34,024 nucleotides of DNA, from positions 1 to 34,024 of the forward strand of contig WFYJ01000072.1 in assembly GCA_015490175.1 (NCBI GenBank), in the 5' to 3' direction. This stretch comes from Saprospiraceae bacterium. GTDB taxonomy: Bacteria; Bacteroidota; Bacteroidia; Chitinophagales; Saprospiraceae. Below are positions 6,770-15,600 of the stretch, in pieces; position 1 is the first letter of the stretch, and each line of letters begins with the position of its first letter. The position numbers were made by a program, and so were the translations under genes. Below the pieces are notes generated by a model that had not been told where the DNA came from, did not search any database, and was given only the letters and a program-made list of their open reading frames with translations.

Positions 6770-9760
6770 TCAGAAGCCCAGATTCACGCCGAAGGTGATG
6801 GTGCGGGCCAGGAAGTACGTGTTGCGGCGGTCGATGCCAGGTGCGAGCGGGTCGGCCTGGTTCGAGCGGCCGCCGTTGTCCACCGAACCCGTATCCACGA
6901 AGCGCACTTCGGGATCGACGCCGGTATAGCCCGTGATGGTCAGCAGGTTCTGGCCCGAAACGTAGAAACGCACCTTCGAGAAAGCGCTGCCTTCGGGCAA
7001 GTCGAAGTTGTAGCCCAGCGTGGCGTTGTCGAGCTTGACGAAGGAGGCATCCTCCACTTGGTAGCTCGAGAACTTGTTGGGCGCCGTGAGGTTTTCGTTG
7101 AAGTACTTGGTCTTGACGCGGTTCCAGGTACCGATGCCCGAGGGATCGAGCGTCTCGTAGAACACGCGGAACATGTTCACCAGGCTGTGGCCAAAGGCGC
7201 CGCGGAAGAAGAAGTTCAGATCCCAGTTGCCGAAGGTGAAGGTGTTGTTCCAGCCCAGCTCGAAGTCGGGCAGGCCATTGCCGATGACGGTGTTGTCGTC
7301 GTCCTCGAAACCTTCCACTTCAATGGTGCCGTCGCCGTCCACATCCTTGAAGATCCAGTTGCCCGAATCGTCAATGCCCTCGAACACGGGTCCCCAGATC
7401 TGACCGAGCTCCTCGCCTTCCTTCACGCGCACCATCATGATGTTGTTCAGGCCCGGTGCACCTACGTTGGCGATGTAGCGCACTTCGCCGAACTGCAGCT
7501 CTTCGTTCGACAGCGACACCAGCGTGGTGTTGAAGGTGGCGAAGGTCAGCCCCGACTCCCAGTTCATGTTGTCGTTCTGAACGAGCTGTGCATTCAGAGC
7601 CAGCTCCAGACCCTTCGACTGCAGCTCTCCGATGTTCACCCAGGTGAAGGGATAGAGGTTGGGCGGTACGGGCACGGGGAAGTACAGCAGCAGATCCTTG
7701 GTCGTGCGGTTGTAGTAGTCGATGCTACCCGTCAGTTTGTAGTCCATCAGGGCGAAGTCCAGACCTGCGTCGAACTCGCTCTTGGTTTCCCACTTCAGGT
7801 CGGGGTTGGCGTTGGAGGCCGGGCCGTAGCTGGGCACGTAGGCGCCGTTGAAGAAGAACTTCGAACCGGGCGCCAGGCGCAGCAATGACAGGTAGCTCTC
7901 GCCGGGGATCGAACCGGTCACGCCGTAGCCCACGCGCAGCTTGAGGTTGTCCACGCCGCCGATGTCGGTCAGGTTCGTGATGTTCACACCGGCCGACACA
8001 GCGGGGAAGTTGCCCCACTTGTTGTTGGCACCGAAGCGCGAGGATCCTTCGCGGCGCAGGGTCAGGTCGAGGTAATAGGTATCGTCAATGTTGAAGCTGG
8101 CGCGACCGAAGAAGGCGATCAGCCTGTGGCTGTTCTTGTAGCTCCACACGTTGCCCAGGCCGTTGGGGAAGTCCAGGCCCGAGCCGATGTTGTTGTAGGT
8201 GGTCACGTCCGAAAGGAAGTTACCCCCTTCGATACCGAAGCCTTCCGTGACGAAGTCCTGGTACGAGTAGCCGCCCAGCAGCTTCATCTCCGTGTTGCCA
8301 AAGTTGGTGGTGTAGTTCACCGTGGTTTCGAAGAGCTGCGAGGTGCGGTCTTCGGTGGCGCGGCGCGCCAGACCGTTGCGGTCCTTGCCGCGGAAGAACG
8401 AGTTTTTGTCGTAGTACTCGCCGTAAATGTCGCTCTCGCGCTGGATGCTGTAGAAAGCGCCGGCCGTCAGGCCCTCGGCAAGGGTCAGGTCGGCACGTGC
8501 ACTACCGATGAGGCGCTTGAACTTGCCCTCGTTGAGGTTCTGCTCGATGATGGCCACAGGGTTGAAGTAGTCGAACAACACTTCCTGGAAGTAGCCGTCG
8601 TACTGCTCGAACTCGGGATCACTGCTGGTGATGGGTGCGGTGGGCTTGTACACCGTGGCATAGCGGAAGGCCTCCGTAAAGCCGAACTCCGAGTTGCGGC
8701 TGGTCGCCGTAAGGTTGATCGACATGTTCAGCCGCTCGTTGAGGGCCTTCTGGTTCAGGTTCAGACGACCGTTGATCTGGTCGAAGCCGTTGAAGCGGGC
8801 AATGCCATCCACGCTGCGGTAGTTGAACGAAGCGCGATACGAGGTCAGTGCCGAGCCACCCGACAGCGAGAGGTTGTGCACCTGCGCAATGCCCGTGCGC
8901 GAGATGGCATCGTACCAGTCGGTATTGGTGTTGGGATCGCCATCGGCGTCCGGGCCACCAAACTGCTGGTACTCCGAGGCGGTCATGACCGGTACCTGAC
9001 GGGCCATGCTCGAAGTAGCCAACTGCCCGTTGTACTCGGCCTTGACGCGGCCGCGCTCACCCGACTTGGTGGTGATGAGGATCACCCCGGCCGAAGCACG
9101 CGTACCGTAGATGGCGGCAGCCGAACCGTCCTTCAACACGTCAATGGTGGCAATATCGGTGGGATCCACACTTTGCAGCGAAGCCCCCAGCACCCCGTCA
9201 ATGATCACCAGCGGCTGCTGGTTCTGACTTACGGTGGAAAGGCCGCGCAGGCGCATCGTAAAGCCGGCGTTGGGGTCCGAACCCGGGCGCGAGATCGTCA
9301 GACCGGCCACCTTGCCTTGCAACAACTGCACCGGATCGTTGACGTTGCCCTTGTTGAAGTCCTCGGCCTTCACGCTGGCCACCGAGCTGGTCACCTCCTT
9401 GGCCTTCTTGGTGCCGTAGCCCACGACCACAATCTCGTCAAGCGCGGTGCCTGGCTGCAAAGCGACGTCGTACACATTGGAAGCGCCCAGCTCTACGCGT
9501 GCAGTCTGATAACCCGTGTAGGAAATTTCCAGCGCGGTGGCACCTTCCGGCACCTCCAAGCTGAAAGAGCCATCGAGGTCGGTGATCGTACCCGTGGAAG
9601 TGCCTTCCACCAGCACGTTGGCCCCGATGAGCGGCTCGCCCGTCTCGGCATCGGTCACCGTACCCCGTACGGTCCGTTGCGCCAGGGCGAAGTTACCCAG
9701 TGACAGCGCCAAAAGGAGCAGCACCAGGTGCCTGGAGAAATAGTCGAATCCAAGTTTCAT
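6770..9760 (-). CDS. susC: SusC/RagA family TonB-linked outer membrane channel
   Basis: 996 residues from the ATG at 9760, chosen because it opens a signal peptide (MKLGFDYFSRHLVLLLLALS...ALA, cleavage near residue 27); the earlier in-frame ATG at 9829 adds only an unlikely extension. Residues 29-105 are the carboxypeptidase-regulatory-like domain (VRGTVTDAETGEPLIGANV, DLDGSFSL). DEIVVVGYGTKK at about 108-119 is the conserved SusC junction, followed by the plug (VQLLQGKVAGL, LRGLSTV, PLVIIDGV, IDVLKDGSAAAIYGTRASAGVILITTKSG split over residues 143-234). The rest is a 22-strand TonB-dependent barrel ending in an aromatic residue (ITFGVNLGF). There is no STN signalling domain before the plug, so direct FecR/sigma signalling is not expected. 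It imports a substrate captured by the downstream SusD partner. Confidence 0.96.
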   Translation of the reverse strand: MKLGFDYFSRHLVLLLLALSLGNFALAQRTVRGTVTDAETGEPLIGANVLVEGTSTGTITDLDGSFSLEVPEGATALEISYTGYQTARVELGASNVYDVALQPGTALDEIVVVGYGTKKAKEVTSSVASVKAEDFNKGNVNDPVQLLQGKVAGLTISRPGSDPNAGFTMRLRGLSTVSQNQQPLVIIDGVLGASLQSVDPTDIATIDVLKDGSAAAIYGTRASAGVILITTKSGERGRVKAEYNGQLATSSMARQVPVMTASEYQQFGGPDADGDPNTNTDWYDAISRTGIAQVHNLSLSGGSALTSYRASFNYRSVDGIARFNGFDQINGRLNLNQKALNERLNMSINLTATSRNSEFGFTEAFRYATVYKPTAPITSSDPEFEQYDGYFQEVLFDYFNPVAIIEQNLNEGKFKRLIGSARADLTLAEGLTAGAFYSIQRESDIYGEYYDKNSFFRGKDRNGLARRATEDRTSQLFETTVNYTTNFGNTEMKLLGGYSYQDFVTEGFGIEGGNFLSDVTTYNNIGSGLDFPNGLGNVWSYKNSHRLIAFFGRASFNIDDTYYLDLTLRREGSSRFGANNKWGNFPAVSAGVNITNLTDIGGVDNLKLRVGYGVTGSIPGESYLSLLRLAPGSKFFFNGAYVPSYGPASNANPDLKWETKSEFDAGLDFALMDYKLTGSIDYYNRTTKDLLLYFPVPVPPNLYPFTWVNIGELQSKGLELALNAQLVQNDNMNWESGLTFATFNTTLVSLSNEELQFGEVRYIANVGAPGLNNIMMVRVKEGEELGQIWGPVFEGIDDSGNWIFKDVDGDGTIEVEGFEDDDNTVIGNGLPDFELGWNNTFTFGNWDLNFFFRGAFGHSLVNMFRVFYETLDPSGIGTWNRVKTKYFNENLTAPNKFSSYQVEDASFVKLDNATLGYNFDLPEGSAFSKVRFYVSGQNLLTITGYTGVDPEVRFVDTGSVDNGGRSNQADPLAPGIDRRNTYFLARTITFGVNLGF

Positions 9761-10214
9761 ACACTCGAAGGTTTGATTAGAAAATGAAAGCGATTGATGA
9801 CAAGACTGGAAAACGGGCAAGGCCGGCACATCGGCCCATCCAAATTGCCTTAATTACACTAAGGCACCTGGCTCACGCCCCCTCTGATTATCAAACACTC
9901 CTGACCACGATGCCCGATTTCGGCTCCGGTTTCTTGTAGGGTAAACACTAAGGATTGCTTGGCAAAAGTGATAAACAGAAATTATTTTACCAAAATTTGA
10001 GAGTTAATTTTTTGGCATCCTCAAGGTGCAAAATTTTGTTTTCGGGCACATCAGAGGCCTGAGCATTGAAAACCAATCGACCGAAATGGCCAATCAGGGC
10101 GAGGTGCGGACATCCTTTCCCGAAATCATATTGTTCAAACATGTAAAAATTAAAAATCAAAAACACATCCAACCGCAGTGCCGTACCTTTTCTCGATCAA
10201 ATCTTAAGTGTGGA
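9761..10214. other. divergent intergenic region, susC / aspartic protease
   Basis: 454 bp between two divergent genes, more AT-rich toward the protease side. It holds a perfect inverted repeat, GCCTTA-N7-TAAGGC, at 9847-9865, about 90 bp before the susC start. I could not find a good TAnnTTTG box for either gene. No small ORF is convincing. Confidence 0.6.
9847..9865. promoter_or_regulatory. inverted repeat in the susC leader
   Basis: Perfect 6-bp arms GCCTTA/TAAGGC around a 7-base spacer (ATTACAC). Its place upstream of susC fits either an operator or a leader hairpin. No T tract follows on either strand, so it is not a terminator. Confidence 0.35.
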
Positions 10215-11477
10215 ATGAGGAAAATGAAGCGAGTGATCCGAAAGTCGTGCCTCGTAGCCGCAGCCCTGTGTGCCGGCTGGATCACTGCGCTGTCCGGACA
10301 GATTCTGGATCCCAACCAGAAGATCAAGGATTTCTCCCGGATCGATCTTCCATTTCAGTACGTCAACAACCTCATCGTAGTGGATGTGGTATTCAACCGC
10401 GCGGTGCCGTTGCGCTTTATTTTCGACACGGGCGCCGAGCACACCATTCTGACCAAGCGCGAGATCACCGACCTGCTCCGGCTGCCCTACGAGCGCGTCA
10501 TCCGCATCCGGGGCGCCGACATGAGTCAGGACCTGTTCGCCTACCTCGTCACCGGCGTGCATCTGGAAATCGAAGACCGCCTCAATGCGGCCAACCAGGC
10601 CATCCTCGTGCTCGATGACGACTACTTTCGCTTCGACGAGCTGACCGGTATGCAGATCCACGGCATCCTCGGCGCCGACGTGTTCAAGCACTTCGTGGTG
10701 CGCATCAACTACAGCCGGCAGGTGATCACCCTGTTCCGGGTGGCCACCTTCAGGCCGCCCCGACACAACTTCCGAACCATTGATATCGAAATCTACAAGA
10801 ACAAGCCCTACCTGTTCGTCAGGGCCAAACTGCCCCATTCCGACACCACCCTGCGCCTCAAACTCCTGATTGATACAGGCGCAGGGCTGCCCCTGCTGCT
10901 CAACGTGGACACCCACCCGCGGCTGGCCCTGCCACCCAATGTCGTGCCGGGCAACATCGGCGCAGGACTCGGCGGTTTTTTGCAGGGATACGTGGGCCGC
11001 ATCGCCGAACTGCATATTGATGGATTCACCCTCCGCGATGTAGTGACCAATTTCCAGGAGCTGCACCCGGAAGCGGACACCTCGTTTCTCAACGGCCGCC
11101 ACGGCATCATCGGCAATCAGTTGCTCAGTCGTTTCATCGTCTATCTGGACTACAGCAAGGGCAAGCTGTACCTGCAACCCACTCACGATTTCGACGATCC
11201 GTTCGAATTCGATCGCAGCGGCATGCTCATCATCGCTTCCGGCCCCCTGCTCTCGCAGTACACGGTCCACTACATCGTGCCCGGCTCCCCTGCACACCTT
11301 GCCGGCATCCAGAAGGGCGACGAGCTGGTGCGCATCGGCATCTGGCCGGCCGATCTGCTGAGCCTTCACGGCATCAACAGGATGTTGCGCAAAAAGCCCG
11401 GAAAAAAGGTGCGGATCGTGTACCGTCGGAACGGACGAAAGTACCACGCGATACTGACGCTGCGCGACCTGATTTGA
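10215..11477 (+). CDS. retropepsin-like aspartic protease with C-terminal PDZ domain
   Basis: 420 residues from ATG 10215 (alternative ATG 10224). The earlier in-frame ATG at 10026 is rejected because a signal peptide begins here (RVIRKSCLVAAALCAGWITALSG). Two clan AA aspartyl-protease repeats follow. The first has the catalytic triad DTG at residues 71-73 within FIFDTGAEHTIL, and the second has DTG at 220-222 within LLIDTGAGLPLLL. Glycine-rich flap-like segments (GILGADVF, GIIGNQLL) follow each. Residues 340-417 form a PDZ domain (VPGSPAHLAGIQKGDELVRI). Both aspartates are present, so one chain can build a complete pseudo-dimeric active site. It is probably periplasmic or surface-bound. Bacteroidota encode many such proteins, mostly of unknown substrate. 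It is divergent from susC and followed by a separate RNA gene. Confidence 0.88.
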   Translation: MRKMKRVIRKSCLVAAALCAGWITALSGQILDPNQKIKDFSRIDLPFQYVNNLIVVDVVFNRAVPLRFIFDTGAEHTILTKREITDLLRLPYERVIRIRGADMSQDLFAYLVTGVHLEIEDRLNAANQAILVLDDDYFRFDELTGMQIHGILGADVFKHFVVRINYSRQVITLFRVATFRPPRHNFRTIDIEIYKNKPYLFVRAKLPHSDTTLRLKLLIDTGAGLPLLLNVDTHPRLALPPNVVPGNIGAGLGGFLQGYVGRIAELHIDGFTLRDVVTNFQELHPEADTSFLNGRHGIIGNQLLSRFIVYLDYSKGKLYLQPTHDFDDPFEFDRSGMLIIASGPLLSQYTVHYIVPGSPAHLAGIQKGDELVRIGIWPADLLSLHGINRMLRKKPGKKVRIVYRRNGRKYHAILTLRDLI

Positions 11478-11529
11478 CCGCTCAATCAAAAAACCATACC
11501 GCTCATTTGAAATTTCCGACCACTCGTTG

Positions 11530-11560
11530 TTGAAAATGTAAACCTTCCTCCCTATTTTCG
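11530..11560 (+). promoter_or_regulatory. promoter of the 11562-11755 RNA
   Basis: TTG at 11530-11532 and TATTTTCG at 11553-11560 are separated by 20 bp. The second box differs from TAnnTTTG by one base. Transcription from it would start at about 11565, where the structured RNA begins. Confidence 0.45.
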
Positions 11561-11561
11561 G

Positions 11562-11755
11562 GCCGCGGGTATTTCGCTACAGCGCACCAAACATACCGTG
11601 AGAAAACGCACTGTACACCTGCTGGTGGGTAAGGACGTGTTTCGGGATATTGCCTCCTGAATTTCCATCATTCGGCAGTCCTCCGCCTGCAAAATCCTCA
11701 AATCCCGGGAGGGAAAAGCGAAAATGCCCGTGGCGCCCAATGGGCGCCTTTTTTG
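11562..11755 (+). ncRNA. structured RNA with terminal helix and terminator, 6S RNA candidate
   Basis: About 190 nt between a promoter and a terminator, with no ORF. The two ends pair over some 17 bp: 11562-11578 (core GGGTATTTCGCT) with 11717-11734 (core AGCGAAAATGCCC), with two G-U pairs and one bulged A. Inside, CGGGAT (11643-11648) pairs with ATCCCG (11702-11707) and TTGC with GCAA (11689-11692), leaving large unpaired regions between. A long rod closed by a terminal stem with an internal bubble, of about 190 nt, is the architecture of 6S RNA, which binds RNA polymerase in stationary phase. The outer helix overlaps the terminator stem, so the two structures compete. Identity as 6S is inferred from size and fold; no primary-sequence match was made. 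Confidence 0.55.
11732..11755 (+). terminator. rho-independent terminator of the RNA gene
   Basis: GGCGCCC-AAT-GGGCGCC, a perfect 7-bp stem (11732-11748), is followed directly by TTTTTTG. The T tract exists only on the plus strand. Confidence 0.8.
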
Positions 11756-11814
11756 TCTGGTGGCGAGGGTATATGCTCAAATCAAAGTGGTTTGGGAAGT
11801 CCTGTTGCAATGGT

Positions 11815-11850
11815 TGAGGGTGTAGCGTTGAGGGTTTAGCGTTCAGGGTT
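11815..11850. repeat. 14-bp tandem repeat
   Basis: TGAGGGTGTAGCGT, TGAGGGTTTAGCGT and a partial TCAGGGTT follow one another without spacer. No gene overlaps it. Such GTTTAGCGTTGAGGGTT-like tracts are familiar intergenic filler in Bacteroidota genomes. Confidence 0.7.
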
Positions 11851-11853
11851 CAC

Positions 11854-11901
11854 AACTCTGTGAAGATCAGTGAGTGCTCAGTGGCGCTCTGTGTAACTGA
11901 A
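11854..11901 (+). repeat. dispersed intergenic repeat, copy 1
   Basis: 48 bp starting AACTCTGTGAA and ending CTCTGTGTAACTGAA. The same element is present in inverse orientation at 25012-25060 with identical ends and about 41 of 48 positions matching. CACAGAG/CTCTGTG-rich elements of this kind occur in many environmental genomes. Confidence 0.7.
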
Positions 11902-11935
11902 TGATCTTTCAGCCTTTTTCAGCAGGCTCTTCCCT

Positions 11936-11998
11936 CCTTCCCTCCTTCGCTCATTCGCTCATTCACTCGCTCACTCCGTCGCTCCATCTCTCCATCTC
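11936..11998. repeat. CGCTCATT-type low-complexity tract
   Basis: Degenerate short repeats of CTC-based octamers (CGCTCATT, CACTCGCT, CGCTCCAT) and CCTTCCCTCC units between the dispersed repeat and the tlpA-like gene. It has strong strand asymmetry (pyrimidine-rich on plus) and no coding potential. Confidence 0.6.
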
Positions 11999-12068
11999 AA
12001 AATGACTCTCGTCAAAAATTCCCAAACCGAATTGCGTTGAGTATATTGCCAAATCGGCCGGGCGAGGC

Positions 12069-12611
12069 CTAATCCTGCTTCAGCTTGCGATTCAGGAGCC
12101 GCTCCACCTCGGCAAGCGGCAGATCCACGCCCATGATGTAGCCATTGGGATTGATGAGGAAGGTGGTGGGCGTCTGCTTCACGCCGTAGATGCCGGCGAT
12201 GGGCGAATCGAAGAAGTGCAGGCTGGTGGCCCGGTCGAGGATGTGCCAGGGCCAATGGAGGTTGTCCTTCTCGATGGCGGCAGCCCAGCGCGCACTGTCG
12301 CGCTCGATGCCGATGGACACGATCACGAAACCTTCGGCATCCTCGAAGTCGGCATGGGCAAAGCGGTCGTAGAGCCGCACCAGATCGGGATTCTGCCGGC
12401 GGCACGGCGGACACCAACTGCCCCAGAAATCGAGCAGGACATAGTGGCCGCGATAGGCGCTCAAGCGGAATGGCGTGCCGTCTTTCAACACCGCTTCGAA
12501 ATCGGGGGCTGCTTCGCCTGCCCCGTGGGCCGGCCGGAAATAGAAGTAGCGCCCGATCAGCACGCCCACAACGACCACCAACAATGTCAAAAGGAATCTC
12601 ACGAATCGCAT
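12069..12611 (-). CDS. TlpA/ResA-like membrane-anchored thioredoxin
   Basis: 180 residues from ATG 12611; the ATG at 12650 is rejected because it precedes the promoter box. Residues 1-24 form an uncleaved-looking membrane anchor (RFVRFLLTLLVVVVGVLIGRYFYF). A thioredoxin fold of the AhpC/TSA-redoxin type follows, with GEAAPDFEAVLKDG, the active site WCPPC (residues 66-70) and the cis-proline segment QTPTTFLI. It should act in the periplasm as a thiol reductant or isomerase, for example in cytochrome c maturation or disulfide repair. It lies downstream of the Cys-rich adhesin gene on the same strand. A functional link (reshuffling adhesin cysteines) is possible but purely inferential. A perfect -7 box sits just upstream, so it can be transcribed independently. 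Confidence 0.9.
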   Translation of the reverse strand: MRFVRFLLTLLVVVVGVLIGRYFYFRPAHGAGEAAPDFEAVLKDGTPFRLSAYRGHYVLLDFWGSWCPPCRRQNPDLVRLYDRFAHADFEDAEGFVIVSIGIERDSARWAAAIEKDNLHWPWHILDRATSLHFFDSPIAGIYGVKQTPTTFLINPNGYIMGVDLPLAEVERLLNRKLKQD

Positions 12612-12628
12612 CACTCGACAGTTTGAGG

Positions 12629-12636
12629 CAAAGATA
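12629..12636 (-). promoter_or_regulatory. -7 box of the tlpA-like gene
   Basis: TATCTTTG on the minus strand matches TAnnTTTG exactly and lies 17 bp before the start codon, which implies a very short leader. No convincing -33 TTTG is seen, because that position falls in the hairpin that follows the adhesin gene. Confidence 0.45.
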
Positions 12637-12637
12637 C

Positions 12638-12670
12638 ACGGCCCCGCCACAGTACCTGCAGCGGGGTCGT
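12638..12670 (-). terminator. hairpin after the adhesin gene
   Basis: ACGACCCCGC and GCGGGGCCGT form a 10-bp stem (one G-U pair) around a 13-base loop, 19 bp after the adhesin stop. The bases after it (GTATCTTTG) are only weakly T-rich, so termination may be partial. Confidence 0.45.
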
Positions 12671-12689
12671 CAGCGCGCGGACAGGCCCA

Positions 12690-15600
12690 TCAGCGCCTGA
12701 GCTGCACGTACCCCGACAGCACCTTGCCGTCGCCATATTCGAGCAGATAGAAGTAGGTGCCATCGGGCAGGTCCAGATTCTTGAACGTGCCGTCCCAGTC
12801 GTTGTGGTAGGGCGATGCATGAAAGACCTCTTCGCCCCAGCGATTGAAAATGCTGAGCGAGTGGTGGGGCCACCACTCTATGCCTTCGATGACGAAGTAA
12901 TCGTTGATGCCATCGCCGTTTGGCGAAAAGCCGGTATAGGGCTGTGGCTCCGGGCAATACACGACGATCGTCACTTCGGCCGTATCGCAGCCGTTGGCGT
13001 CGCACAGTTCATAGCGCAACCGCTCGGTACCGCACCAGGCTTCGGGGACGGCATAGGCCACCACATTGCCCGCCGCATGCGCACTGCCTTTCAGCTCCGT
13101 TTCAGGGGGCAGCACCGTCAGACTGACGAGCGGATCGGTCCACGAATCATTGGCCAGCACCTCCAGCTCGACGCGCCGGCCGGGCCGCACCGTGTCGGCA
13201 TCGGCCTGCGCCACCGGCACGGGTCGCTTGTCGCTGCGCACGTGGACGAGGTAGTGGGTCGAATCGGTGCCGCCCCACGCGTCCCGGGCCACCAGCAGAT
13301 AGTGATCGGTGCCCGGGCTGAGGCCGCGCACTTGCTGGCAGTACGCTTCGAGCGGCGTGCGCGCCGTGTGGTTGCCTTCCAGGCGCGTGATGTCGAATTG
13401 CACGACCGGACCGGCCAACTGGAACTCAGGACAAAAAACGGTCGCTTCGTCCACGTCGAGGGTATCGCTGATCCATTCCGTTTCGGCACAGACCACTTCC
13501 ACCTGCAGCGTGTCGCTGCATCCAGAGGCCGCCGACTGCCACACGAGCTGATGCACTCCCGGCTCCACGACCAGCCGCACGGCATTTGCCGAAAGGCGCA
13601 CATTGGGCTCGATCACCAACACCGTCATGGTGGGCAAATGGGTCAGCGCCAGGGCACTGACACCGGAAGGTGAGCGATGCCCTTCGAATATGGCTTCCGA
13701 TGCATGCCAGACCCATCCCCCGCTCGGATCTGCTGCCTGGATGTACTGCACCAGCTCTTCGATGGTGGCAAACTGGCCCGAGACGGTCATGCCCTGGATC
13801 TGCCAGCCTTCGAGCAGCCACGGTCCACTGCCCGTGTGGACCGCACTTGCGAGGCTGAATGCCAGCGAGGTGTCGAAAGCACAGCCTTCCTGCATGCCCG
13901 GCACGGGTTGGCCGTCGAGCAGCCATGCGTCATTCGGTCCCCCGCTTTCGGGCAGTGGCACGCACAGCTCGGCACCCGCCGCACAGTCGGTGGTCGTGGC
14001 AGCGAGGAAGGCCGACGCTATCGGATCGTCGGGACAGGGATCCGTCAAGGGGCAATCGAGCGGTACGCTCAGCGAGTCGAGCACGCGCACGCAACCGGCG
14101 CCATCCGTGATGGTTGCGGAAAAGACCGTGGCGGCACTCACGCCCGACACGCTGTTCGAAGTGGAAAGCCCCGGCTCCCAATCGAAACTCAGAGGGCCGG
14201 TGGCACCGCTCACCATCAGGCTGATGCTGCCATCGTTGCCCGTGCAGGTCTCAGGCTGCACCGCCACTTCGACGCTCCAAGGTTCGGGGGCCGCAAGGGT
14301 GACCCACAGGCTGTCGGCACAGACGGCATCGGCGGGCAACAACAGGTAGTCGCCTGCCGGCAAACCTTCGAGCGGGGTCAGGCCCAGCCACTGCCCCTCG
14401 CGCCACACCTCCGCCTGCAGACCACCCGCAAGGGCGATGCGACCGTCGGTGCCGTCGGGGCAGGAAACGTCCTTCAGCTCGAGCGCATCGGGTGCGATGG
14501 CGGTATGCGGGGGTGCTTCGAGCACGAAAGTGGCTGAAGCCATGCAGCCCGTCGCCTGATCAACCACCGTCACGCCATATGCGCCTGCCGGCAAATGCTG
14601 CGCCTCGGGTCCATCGGCCACGGCCGGGCTCCACAGCCACTGGGCCGGGCCGATGAGATTGGCCGCCGCCACACTGATGGTGCCGTCGTCATTGCTGCAG
14701 CCGGGATGTTGCAGCTGAGCTTCGAGCTGGAGCATGCCGCAGTCCACCGCGGGCGCGGTCACCTGCACCTGCACGATGGTCGTGTCGCAGCCCTGTGCGA
14801 AGCAGTGCACCACACAGAGCGTCTCCATGCCGGCAAAGTCGGCATTTGCGGCAAGCGCAAAACAGGTGCCGCTCAGGTCACTGACCAGCACTGTCTCGTT
14901 GTCGCCGCTGTCGCAAAATGCCGCCGACAGGATGGCGCCCTCGAAGTCGAGCAGGCCGGCATCGTCGAGGCAGACCAAGGCGCTGGCGCCCGCTTCGAGC
15001 GACCACAACAGGGTATCGGTACAACCCGTCTGCGGCACACTGAACTCGATTTTCTGATGACAGTCGTCGAGCCAGGGCAGGGTGGCGATGAGGACGTAAT
15101 CGCCGGCGGGCAATCCGCTCAGCACCCCGTCGTTCCAGGTGCCAAAAGCGGGCAGCCAGCTCAGGGAAAGGGCTTCCTCGGGCAGCGCGAGGGCAAAGGT
15201 GGCTTGCCCGTCGCTCTGCCCACAGGAGGCGGCCTTTATCTCAACGAGTTGCAGGAGCGTATCCGGGCAAGCGCACAGATCGTCCACTTCGATGTGTTGT
15301 TGCACCTGGGTACTGTTGCCGCAATCATCGGTGGCCGTCCAGGTGCGGGTGAGCACGTAGTCGCAGCCATTGGCAAGGAAGGTGGTATCTTCGACAAAGA
15401 CAACCTCGGGTGCACTGTCGCAGGCGTCATTTGCCGAAAGGCCGGCCGGCGGCGGCACCTGCTCGCCCGCCCACAGCAGGATGCTCGTGTCGGGCGGGGC
15501 GGCTTCGAGGGCGGGCGCCTCATCGTCCACCACGCGCACCACGATGCAGAATTCGCTGGTATTGCCACAGGCATCGGTCGCCGTCCAGCAACACCGCAGC

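Noticed and set aside
8203-8216. TCC-GAAA-GGA in susC, CTC-GAAA-GAG near 30924 and GGC-GAAA-GCC near 25284
   Set aside because: These hairpins lack the TTT prefix, so they are not counted as members of the motif family.
5215-9703. Long plus-strand frames over susD and susC (5215-6798, 8126-9703)
   Set aside because: Antisense shadows of well-supported genes, with the same biased composition caused by high GC at third codon positions.
10197-11489. 430-codon minus-strand frame over the aspartic protease gene
   Set aside because: The plus frame has a signal peptide, two DTG motifs and a PDZ domain; the minus frame has nothing recognisable.
2481-14595. TTTGCCGGCAGGC at 2481, 14352 and 14583 as further hairpin motif copies
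   Set aside because: The loop GGCA is not GNRA, and all three encode LPAG-like turns in the same frame, so codon use can explain them. They are left out of the count but noted as possible relatives.
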